64,000 nt of DNA from Peteryoungia wuzhouensis (GTDB lineage: Bacteria; Pseudomonadota; Alphaproteobacteria; Rhizobiales; Rhizobiaceae), in NCBI RefSeq assembly GCF_003205195.1, contig NZ_QJRY01000008.1, forward strand, positions 24,190-88,189, given 5' to 3'. The translations under genes were made by a program, and so were the position numbers. Numbering within the stretch: position 1 is the first letter of the stretch; the number at the start of each line of letters is the position of its first letter. A model generated the notes under the pieces. The model searched no databases, had not been told where the DNA came from, and saw only the letters and a list, made by a program, of their open reading frames with translations. Shown here piece after piece: positions 56,830 through 64,000 of the stretch.

Positions 56830-57582
56830 TCAACTGCCTGACCGAGCCTTGCCGCCCGCCAACCGGCGCGCCTGGCCTGCCCAGTCGTCCCGCAGCACCC
56901 GGCCGTCGAGACCCAATTCCGTGTCCAGCGCGGACAGCGCCTTCTCGTCCATATCAGCCAGAGCCTGGAAGCGGGTAATCCCCCTGCCCTTCAGCATCTG
57001 TTCGACCTTCGGCCCGATGCCGTCGATCTTCTTCAGGTCGTCGGCCTTGCCGGCAGCCCTTTTCGGCTTCGGTGCCGGCGCGGCGACCTCGACCTCGACC
57101 TTCGGCGCTGGCTTCGCCTTGCCCTTCGGTGCGGCCGCAGGTTTCGCTACCGTCTTTGCCTTAGGTGCCGGCTTCGGCTTTTCAACCTTGGCGGCAACCG
57201 GTTTTACCGGCGCTTCCGCCTTGGCCTTCACCTTCGGCGCGACCGGCTTTTCCGCCTTCACCTTCGCCGGAACTGGCGCTGGCTCAACCTTCATAACCGG
57301 CGCCTCGACCTTGGTCTCAGGCTCAGCTGCCGGCTTCGCCTCCGCCGCCTTGCGTTCCTCCTCCAGCTGCCGCGCAATCTGGCCGGTCAAATCCATGGCC
57401 CCTTGAATAGAGCCGAGGAAGAGCTTGCTCATCTGCGCCGCCATGCCGAAGCCGAAAGCGGTGGCGGCGGCCATGGCGGCCGCCGGATTGGTCATCAGGC
57501 CTTCCAGACCTTCGGACCCACGAGATTCGGATGCCGCGTCGTCCGGCCCCTTTTTCCCGCCCTTGTCCGAAGAGCTTGTCAT
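56830..57582 (-). CDS. Low-complexity protein with helix-hairpin-helix end, between nuoF and nuoG
   Basis: This is a 250-residue protein. Residues ~25-80 contain helices (TNPAAAMAAATAFGFGMAAQ, LFLGSIQGAMDLTGQIAR) that resemble phasin-like or amphipathic segments. Residues ~85-185 are an Ala/Pro/Lys/Val-rich linker. The last ~65 residues form a helix-hairpin-helix module starting ADDLKKIDGIGPKVEQMLKG and ending RDDWAGQARRLAGG. The same module ends NuoE in this operon ([20 protein letters not shown]). Rhizobia often carry a gene of this kind here, loosely named NADH-ubiquinone dehydrogenase. The ATG at 57582 has AAAGG upstream. A role as a complex I accessory factor is inferred from position and the shared module. 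Confidence 0.85.
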   Translation of the reverse strand: MTSSSDKGGKKGPDDAASESRGSEGLEGLMTNPAAAMAAATAFGFGMAAQMSKLFLGSIQGAMDLTGQIARQLEEERKAAEAKPAAEPETKVEAPVMKVEPAPVPAKVKAEKPVAPKVKAKAEAPVKPVAAKVEKPKPAPKAKTVAKPAAAPKGKAKPAPKVEVEVAAPAPKPKRAAGKADDLKKIDGIGPKVEQMLKGRGITRFQALADMDEKALSALDTELGLDGRVLRDDWAGQARRLAGGKARSGS

Positions 57583-57595
57583 TGCCTTTTGTCCC

Positions 57596-58900
<1,305 letters not shown>

Positions 58901-58911
58901 AACCTAACCTC

Positions 58912-60036
58912 TCAGCGCGGCTTCTTGCCGAAGACCTTGATGTATTCCGCTTCGCCGCCCTTGGCGAGCGCCTTGGCCTGCTTGACCCAGTCGTCCCGCT
59001 CGATGCGGCCGGAGAACTTGAGGTAGGTGTCGACCCACTCGCGCTCCGCCTTCTTCCACTTGGCGACCTGCTCGAACTTGTAGATGCCAAGACCGTTCAA
59101 CGTCGCTTCGATCTTCGGACCAACGCCGGAGATCATCTTCAAATCGTCGGGCGTTTCCGGACGCTCGATGCCGGCGGGGCGGTTCTTCTCGTCCATGACC
59201 GGGGCCGGCGCCTGAGCGGCTGCCTTTTCCACCGGACGTGCGGTATCGGCGTTGTCGCCCTTCTGCTTGACGTTTTCGGCTGCGGCCTTCTTCGCGGTCG
59301 CCGGCGTCTTCAGCGACTTGTCGGTTTCCGGCGCATCCGTGACGGGCTTTGCAGCATTCGCCGGCGGAACGGAGGTCTCTTCGGCCTTGGCCGGTGCCGG
59401 CGCATCGTTGAAACGGATCGGCTGAATGTCGTCGGTGAGCGTCGTCGGGCCACCGACCGGGGCCGAATAAATGCGATCGACCTGCGGGCCCGGCTTGATG
59501 TCGGAACCACGCCCTGCGGCAAAACGATCGATGATGTGCTCGAGCTGGGTCGGCGTCAGGTCTTCATAGGCGTCCTTGAAGATCATGACCATCGGCGCGT
59601 TGACGCAGGCGCCCTGACACTCGACCTCTTCCCAGGAGAGCGTGCCTTCCGCATTGCGCTCGAAGGGCTCCGGATGGATCTTCGACTTGCAGACGTGGAT
59701 CAGGTCTTCCGCACCGCGCAGCATGCAGGGCGTCGTGCCGCAGACCTGGATATGGGCGCGCGTGCCGATCGGCTTCAGCTGGAACTGGGTGTAGAAGGTC
59801 GCGACTTCGAGGACGCGGATGAAAGGCATGTCGAGCATCTGGCCGACATATTCGATCGCCGCCTTGGTGACCCAGCCTTCCTGCTCCTGCGCCCGCATCA
59901 ACAGCGGAATGACCGCCGATTGCTGGCGGCCCGCCGGATATTTGCGGATGGTGGCCTCAGCCCAGGTGGCATTCTCCGCATTGAAGGAGAATGCTGCGGG
60001 CTGGAATTGCTCTTCGGCTAGTCGACGAACGGACAT
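58912..60036 (-). CDS. nuoE: NADH-quinone oxidoreductase subunit E with long C-terminal extension
   Basis: The first ~200 residues are a normal NuoE, holding the [2Fe-2S] cluster N1a: [15 protein letters not shown] and [13 protein letters not shown] give the four Cys. The protein is 374 residues, about twice the usual length. Residues ~215-290 are an Ala/Lys/Pro-rich linker, and the last ~80 residues contain a helix-hairpin-helix module beginning [20 protein letters not shown], shared with the gene between nuoF and nuoG. Extended NuoE forms are known in Rhizobiales; the module's role is unknown. It follows the small exported-protein gene by 18 bases. Confidence 0.97.
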   Translation of the reverse strand: MSVRRLAEEQFQPAAFSFNAENATWAEATIRKYPAGRQQSAVIPLLMRAQEQEGWVTKAAIEYVGQMLDMPFIRVLEVATFYTQFQLKPIGTRAHIQVCGTTPCMLRGAEDLIHVCKSKIHPEPFERNAEGTLSWEEVECQGACVNAPMVMIFKDAYEDLTPTQLEHIIDRFAAGRGSDIKPGPQVDRIYSAPVGGPTTLTDDIQPIRFNDAPAPAKAEETSVPPANAAKPVTDAPETDKSLKTPATAKKAAAENVKQKGDNADTARPVEKAAAQAPAPVMDEKNRPAGIERPETPDDLKMISGVGPKIEATLNGLGIYKFEQVAKWKKAEREWVDTYLKFSGRIERDDWVKQAKALAKGGEAEYIKVFGKKPR

Positions 60037-60054
60037 ACTTCCTCACGCCTTGTC

Positions 60055-60300
60055 TCAGTTTATGGAACCACACCGCGTATTCGTCACATTGGCGAATTCG
60101 CAGGCATAGGCCGAATTGTCTTTCTGCAGGAATACGAAGAGTTTCGCCCCGGTCCAGGACGAACTCTTGATCTCATACCCCTGCTCGATGAGATTGGCCA
60201 TCGATACGGTTGCCTTCGTCGCCACGGCGTCGCTCTCCTGCGCCACCACGGATGTGGCAGCGGCGAGACAGAGGACGATGGCGGCGAAAGCTCTCAGCAT
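60055..60300 (-). CDS. Small exported protein between nuoD and nuoE
   Basis: This 81-residue precursor has a clear signal peptide (LRAFAAIVLCLAAATSVVA, cleavage before QESD). The mature part of ~60 residues contains YEIKSSSWTGAKLFVFLQKD and two Cys (YACEFANV and TRCGSIN) that could form a disulfide. Its ATG overlaps the nuoD stop (TGATG), so it is translationally coupled inside the operon. I do not recognise a family beyond similar small proteins in rhizobial nuo operons. Complex I core subunits have no such periplasmic component. Confidence 0.8.
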   Translation of the reverse strand: MLRAFAAIVLCLAAATSVVAQESDAVATKATVSMANLIEQGYEIKSSSWTGAKLFVFLQKDNSAYACEFANVTNTRCGSIN

Positions 60301-61490
60301 CAGCGGTCAACTTCCCCGAACACGATGTCGAGCGAACCGAGGATTGCCGACACGTCTGCAAGCTGATGGCCGCGGCAGATGAAGTCCATGGCCTGGAGAT
60401 GGGCATAACCCGGAGCGCGGATCTTGCAGCGATACGGCTTGTTGGTGCCATCGGAGACGAGGTAGACGCCGAACTCGCCCTTCGGGGCTTCGACAGCGGC
60501 ATAAACCTCACCGGCAGGCACGTGATAGCCTTCGGTGTAGAGCTTGAAGTGGTGGATGAGGCCTTCCATAGAACGCTTCATCTCGCCACGCTTCGGCGGA
60601 ACGACCTTGCCGTCCAGCGACGAAACAGGACCGGTCTTGGCATCGCCGAGCAAGCGGTTGACGCACTGCTTCATGATCTTCACCGACTCCCGCATTTCGA
60701 ACATGCGGATCAGGTAACGGTCGTAGCAGTCGCCGTTCTTGCCGACCATGATGTCGAAGTCGAGATCGGCGTAACATTCGTAGGGCTGCGACTTGCGCAG
60801 GTCCCAGGCAGCGCCCGAACCGCGGACCATCACGCCCGAGAAACCCCAGGCCCAGCAATCATCCAGGCTGACGACGCCAATATCGACGTTACGCTGCTTG
60901 AAGATGCGGTTGCCGGTCAGAAGTGCGTCGATATCATCGAGCTTTTCCGGGAACTGGTCGCACCACTTGCCGATATCCTCGACCAGCTGGTGCGGCAGAT
61001 CCTGATGAACACCACCGGGACGAACATAGGCGGCATGCATGCGCGCCCCGCAGGCGCGCTCATAGAAGACCATCAGCTTCTCGCGCTCTTCAAAGCCCCA
61101 GAGCGGCGGCGTCAGCGCACCGACGTCCATGGCCTGCGTGGTGACGTTCAAGAGATGCGAGAGAATACGGCCGATTTCCGAGTAGAGAACGCGGATCAAC
61201 TGACCACGGATCGGGATCTGGATGTCGAGGAGCTTTTCGACGGCCAGCGAATAGGCATGTTCCTGGTTCATCGGCGCGACATAGTCGAGACGATCGAAAT
61301 AGGGCAGCGCCTGCAGATAGGTCTTGGTCTCGATCAGCTTCTCGGTGCCGCGATGCAGGAGGCCGATATGCGGATCGACGCGCTCGACGATTTCACCGTC
61401 AAGTTCCAGAACAAGGCGCAGAACGCCGTGCGCCGCCGGATGCTGCGGGCCGAAGTTGATGTTGAAGTTGCGGACGTTGTGTTCAGTCAT
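60300..61490 (-). CDS. nuoD: NADH-quinone oxidoreductase subunit D
   Basis: This 396-residue 49-kDa subunit, related to the large subunit of NiFe hydrogenases without the metal site, has the N-terminal [20 protein letters not shown] (His loop contacting quinone), [40 protein letters not shown], and the C-terminal DIVFGEVDR. It forms the quinone cavity with NuoB and NuoH. ATG 61490 is preferred to the TTG one codon upstream. It is separated from nuoC by the four-helix-bundle gene and heptad repeats, an unusual break. Confidence 0.98.
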   Translation of the reverse strand: MTEHNVRNFNINFGPQHPAAHGVLRLVLELDGEIVERVDPHIGLLHRGTEKLIETKTYLQALPYFDRLDYVAPMNQEHAYSLAVEKLLDIQIPIRGQLIRVLYSEIGRILSHLLNVTTQAMDVGALTPPLWGFEEREKLMVFYERACGARMHAAYVRPGGVHQDLPHQLVEDIGKWCDQFPEKLDDIDALLTGNRIFKQRNVDIGVVSLDDCWAWGFSGVMVRGSGAAWDLRKSQPYECYADLDFDIMVGKNGDCYDRYLIRMFEMRESVKIMKQCVNRLLGDAKTGPVSSLDGKVVPPKRGEMKRSMEGLIHHFKLYTEGYHVPAGEVYAAVEAPKGEFGVYLVSDGTNKPYRCKIRAPGYAHLQAMDFICRGHQLADVSAILGSLDIVFGEVDR

Positions 61491-61511
61491 CAATGCGCTC
61501 CGCGCCTTGGG

Positions 61512-61539
61512 CCAGTAGCCAATAGGCAGTAGGCAGTAG
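61512..61539. repeat. Heptad repeat array between nuoD and the four-helix-bundle gene
   Basis: Four perfect seven-base units on the + strand, CCAGTAG-CCAATAG-GCAGTAG-GCAGTAG (consensus SCARTAG), followed by GGG. They lie 8 bases beyond the stop of the four-helix-bundle gene and are inverted relative to the array at 61946-61980. Confidence 0.85.
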
Positions 61540-61546
61540 GGCTTTA

Positions 61547-61897
61547 TTACGTGGTTCGACCATTGCGTTCTTCCTGCAAGCTGCGGATCAGCGATCTCAG
61601 CATTTTTCCAACTTCTTCGCTCATGGACATGACAGCTTTAATTCTGTCTTTCGATACCAGTCCAAGGCGGGAACTCAGAATAAAATGCGTTTCCAACTCT
61701 TTCAGAGAACCCTGAGCAATCTTCAAATGCTGGACATATGAGCCCGTCGCATTCCTACCGTGACCTTCTGCGATATTGGCGGGAACAGAACCAGCTGCCC
61801 GCCTAATCTGCGAGACGAGGCCATACACCTCTTCTCGCGGAAAGTCCGTGGTAACCTCATAGCTCTCCACCGCAAGATCCATCGCGCGTTGCCACAC
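61547..61897 (-). CDS. Four helix bundle protein (23S rRNA intervening-sequence / Avd-like family)
   Basis: This 116-residue helical protein has all four family blocks: [59 protein letters not shown] and [20 protein letters not shown]. The family covers proteins encoded in 23S rRNA intervening sequences and the Avd accessory of diversity-generating retroelements; many are orphans. The only standard start is GTG 61897, which drops the N-terminal INSYQDLKV expected in relatives. That segment is encoded in frame upstream, and AAGGAG stands seven bases before an ACG at 61927. It sits inside the nuo operon between nuoC and nuoD, bracketed by inverted heptad arrays, and looks inserted. Confidence 0.85.
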   Translation of the reverse strand: MWQRAMDLAVESYEVTTDFPREEVYGLVSQIRRAAGSVPANIAEGHGRNATGSYVQHLKIAQGSLKELETHFILSSRLGLVSKDRIKAVMSMSEEVGKMLRSLIRSLQEERNGRTT

Positions 61898-61945
61898 CTT
61901 CAGATCTTGGTAGGAGTTGATCGTCGTCTGCGTGCTCCTTCTCGT

Positions 61946-61980
61946 CTATTGGCTACTGCCTATTGCCTAAATCCTATTTC
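61946..61980. repeat. Heptad repeat array at the nuoC stop codon
   Basis: On the - strand this reads GAAATAG-GATTTAG-GCAATAG-GCAGTAG-CCAATAG: three good and two degenerate units of the SCARTAG heptad. The nuoC stop TAG (61976-61974) is the end of the first unit. The array is the inverted counterpart of the one at 61512-61539 and could pair with it in the nuo transcript. Confidence 0.8.
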
Positions 61981-62573
61981 GCTTTTTCATCGCCGGGCAG
62001 CACGTAGTCCGTGCCTTCCCAAGGCGAGAGGAAGTCGAAATTGCGGAATTCCTGCTTGAGCTCGACCGGCTCGTAGACGACGCGCTTGGCACTATCGTCA
62101 TAACGAACTTCGACGAAACCGGTCGTGGGGAAGTCCTTGCGCAGCGGATGACCCTCGAAACCGTAGTCGGTGAGGATGCGGCGCAGGTCCGGGTGATCGG
62201 TAAACAGGATGCCGTACATGTCCCAGGTTTCGCGCTCGAACCAGTCCGCGCCCGGATAAACCGAGCAGGCCGAAGGAACCGGCTTGAACTCGCCCGTTGC
62301 GACCTTGATGCGGATGCGCAGGTTCTGGCGGGGCGACAGCAGGTGATAGACCACGTCAAAGCGATCTTCCCGCGTCGGATAGTCGGCGCCGCAGATGTCG
62401 ATCAGATTGACGAAGCCGCACTGGACGTCGTCGCGCAGGAAGGTCAGGAGCGAAATCAGGTTTTCCGACTTCGCCGTCAGCGTCAGCTCGCCGAAGCGGA
62501 TTTCGCTCGACGCAATCAGCGCACCGCGAACCTCTGCGAGGTAGGAAGCGAGCTCGTTCAGGGCTTCACTCAT
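61974..62573 (-). CDS. nuoC: NADH-quinone oxidoreductase subunit C
   Basis: This 199-residue 30-kDa subunit of the peripheral arm has [40 protein letters not shown] and [20 protein letters not shown], the family signature. It is separate from NuoD, unlike the fused NuoCD of enterobacteria. Its stop codon coincides with the beginning of a heptad repeat array, so the sequence after it is foreign to the normal operon. It starts 19 bases after nuoB. Confidence 0.98.
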   Translation of the reverse strand: MSEALNELASYLAEVRGALIASSEIRFGELTLTAKSENLISLLTFLRDDVQCGFVNLIDICGADYPTREDRFDVVYHLLSPRQNLRIRIKVATGEFKPVPSACSVYPGADWFERETWDMYGILFTDHPDLRRILTDYGFEGHPLRKDFPTTGFVEVRYDDSAKRVVYEPVELKQEFRNFDFLSPWEGTDYVLPGDEKAK

Positions 62574-62592
62574 TGTTTTTCGTCCCTTCGCC

Positions 62593-63174
62593 TTACCGCT
62601 CGATCGTACCCGTGCGCCGGATCTTCTTCTGCAGGAGCATCACGCCGTAAAGCAGAGCTTCTGCCGTGGGGGGACAGCCCGGCACGTAGATATCGACCGG
62701 CACGACGCGGTCACAGCCACGCACGACGGAATAGGAATAATGGTAGTAGCCGCCGCCATTCGCACAGGAGCCCATCGAGATGACGTAACGCGGCTCCGGC
62801 ATCTGGTCATAGACCTTGCGGAGTGCCGGTGCCATCTTGTTGGTCAGCGTGCCGGCGACGATCATCACGTCGGACTGGCGCGGGCTCGCGCGCGGCGCAA
62901 AGCCGAAGCGCTCGGCGTCGTAACGCGGCATCGACAGCTGCATCATCTCGACGGCGCAGCATGCCAGACCAAAGGTCATCCACATCAGCGAACCGGTGCG
63001 GGCCCAGTTGATCAGCTCGTCGGTCGAGGTGACCAGAAAGCCCTTGTCGGCGAGCTCATTGTTGATCTCACCGAAGAAGCGGTCGTCGGCGCCGATGGGC
63101 TTGCCGGTATTGGGATCGATGATGCCCTTCGCCTGCGGCGCGATCATCGTCGTATCGGACTGGATCACTCCCAT
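62593..63174 (-). CDS. nuoB: NADH-quinone oxidoreductase subunit B
   Basis: This 193-residue subunit carries terminal cluster N2, which reduces quinone. The ligand Cys are in [28 protein letters not shown] and [15 protein letters not shown]. The ATG at 63174 has GGGGGCG upstream; seven further codons are open upstream. It overlaps the nuoA 3' end by ten bases. Confidence 0.98.
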   Translation of the reverse strand: MGVIQSDTTMIAPQAKGIIDPNTGKPIGADDRFFGEINNELADKGFLVTSTDELINWARTGSLMWMTFGLACCAVEMMQLSMPRYDAERFGFAPRASPRQSDVMIVAGTLTNKMAPALRKVYDQMPEPRYVISMGSCANGGGYYHYSYSVVRGCDRVVPVDIYVPGCPPTAEALLYGVMLLQKKIRRTGTIER

Positions 63175-63530
63175 TCGAGCGCCCCCTTCTTCCATTCATA
63201 GATAAAGCCGATGGTGAGAACACCAAGGAAAACCATCATCGACCAGAAACCGAACCAGCCAACCGCACTGAAGGACACGGCCCAGGGAAACAGGAAGGCG
63301 ACTTCGAGATCGAAGATGATGAAGAGGATCGACACCAGATAGAAGCGGATGTCGAACTTCATGCGTGCATCGTCGAACGCGTTGAAGCCGCACTCATAGG
63401 CCGAGAGCTTTTCCGAATCGGGCGCCTTGTAGGCCACGGCAAAGGGCGCCACGAGAAGCGCGATGCCGATGACGAGGGAAATACCGATAAAGATGGCGAT
63501 CGGAAGGTAGGAACTGAGCAGTTCAGTCAT
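63165..63530 (-). CDS. nuoA: NADH-quinone oxidoreductase subunit A
   Basis: This 121-residue subunit has three membrane helices. Landmarks are [20 protein letters not shown], with the conserved Cys of the flexible loop, and [20 protein letters not shown] with the membrane acidic residues. It is the first gene of the operon. Two adjacent ATGs exist (63533 and 63530); AGGGTG upstream suits either. The ~230 bases upstream to the tRNA should hold the operon promoter, but I could not assign one with confidence. Confidence 0.97.
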   Translation of the reverse strand: MTELLSSYLPIAIFIGISLVIGIALLVAPFAVAYKAPDSEKLSAYECGFNAFDDARMKFDIRFYLVSILFIIFDLEVAFLFPWAVSFSAVGWFGFWSMMVFLGVLTIGFIYEWKKGALEWE

Positions 63531-63762
63531 CATATCACCCTGCTTGTCTCGAATGCCATGAAAGCATTTAGCGCGAAGCCGACAAGCCGAAAGAGAGTTG
63601 CAACGAGCCGTGGTTAGCGCAGGCGGACAGCCAGCGCAAGTCCAACGGAAGGCTTTTCACTCGATACCGAAGGGCACCTTACCAGCGGGTAAAAACCCTG
63701 TCTTGTGCAAACCGCATCGCAGCGCACAAAGACACATATATCGTCTTACTCGGAGAAAGAAA

Positions 63763-63839
63763 TGGCGCGAGTGACGGGGCTCGAACCCGCGACCTCCGGC
63801 GTGACAGGCCGGCACTCTAACCGACTGAGCTACACCCGC
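63763..63839 (-). tRNA. tRNA-Asp (anticodon GTC)
   Basis: A 77-base cloverleaf on the reverse strand: acceptor GCGGGTG pairs with CACTCGC, the discriminator is G and CCA is encoded. Anticodon GTC lies at 63805-63803 in the loop CTGTCAC, with T arm GCGGG-TTCGAGC-CCCGT. Confidence 0.97.
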
Positions 63840-63901
63840 GCATTGCCGTGGGATGACCCACGAAGACCGCAAGATACGGTCCAAACCTGATATTCCTGGA
63901 A

Positions 63902-63978
63902 TGGCGCGAGTGACGGGGCTCGAACCCGCGACCTCCGGCGTGACAGGCCGGCACTCTAACCAACTGAGCTACACCCGC
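63902..63978 (-). tRNA. tRNA-Asp (anticodon GTC), second copy
   Basis: Identical to the tRNA-Asp at 63763-63839 except for one base in the D loop (T instead of C). The two genes are 62 bases apart in the same direction and may be processed from one transcript. CCA is encoded. Confidence 0.97.
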
Positions 63979-64000
63979 GCATTTCCAAAAAGGGGACCAA

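Noticed and set aside
63705..63890. Short frames across the first tRNA-Asp
   Set aside because: They read through a tRNA gene; the translated ARVTGLEPATSGVTGRHSN pattern is the familiar artefact of tRNA loci.

Overview
The window looks like chromosomal DNA of a member of the Rhizobiaceae (Rhizobium/Agrobacterium-like Alphaproteobacteria). The basis is a high-GC coding style together with several clade-typical features: a short prolyl-tRNA synthetase without an editing insertion, an HWE-family histidine kinase, PleD next to DivK, RNase J and BirA directly behind the complex I operon, direct-repeat SOS boxes (GTTC-N7-GTTC), and many rhizobial conserved hypothetical families (DUF2155, DUF3572, DUF1467, DUF983). 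I saw no prophage, insertion sequence, CRISPR array or rRNA gene.

Layout. Positions 1-5.5 kb hold a truncated phospholipase D-like gene, a VOC protein, an HWE kinase, a small gene behind a perfect SOS box, a DUF2155 protein, an NDUFA12 complex I accessory protein, a GNAT and a cysteine-rich exported protein. Positions 5.4-12 kb hold the split gatCAB locus for the transamidation route to Gln-tRNA/Asn-tRNA. Its gatA-gatB interval carries two related GNATs around a YjhX-like gene and a ParE-type toxin-antitoxin pair. Positions 12-21 kb hold a UPF0173 hydrolase, a YjdM-like protein, ruvX, an AEC transporter, aidB, then pyrB, a dihydroorotase-like pseudoenzyme, plsY and dprA. Positions 21.5-28.8 kb hold topA-rnr-DUF983, an MFS carrier and rpmG.

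The 28.8-29.5 kb stretch has no clear protein gene and contains a candidate small RNA. It is followed by pleD and divK (cell cycle and c-di-GMP), DUF3572, a HAD-like gene with an apparent frameshift, SOS-controlled dinB, a DUF1275 protein and an L,D-transpeptidase. The reverse strand from 44 back to 36 kb carries mce, DUF1467, proS, lolC, lolD, a 28-residue membrane peptide and dnaE. A small RNA with its own promoter and terminator, matching the locus and length I recall for the alpha-r9 family, lies upstream of proS.

The right third (63.5 to 46.2 kb, reverse strand) is the nuoABCDEFGHIJKLMN operon for the respiratory NADH:quinone oxidoreductase. It continues into birA and rnj. The operon contains three extra genes: a four-helix-bundle gene between nuoC and nuoD, a small exported protein between nuoD and nuoE, and a helix-hairpin-helix protein between nuoF and nuoG whose C-terminal module is repeated at the end of NuoE. 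Two nearly identical tRNA-Asp genes precede nuoA.

The most unusual object is the four-helix-bundle gene between nuoC and nuoD. It is bracketed by inverted arrays of a seven-base repeat (SCARTAG) that begin at the nuoC stop codon, and it looks like a small inserted cassette.
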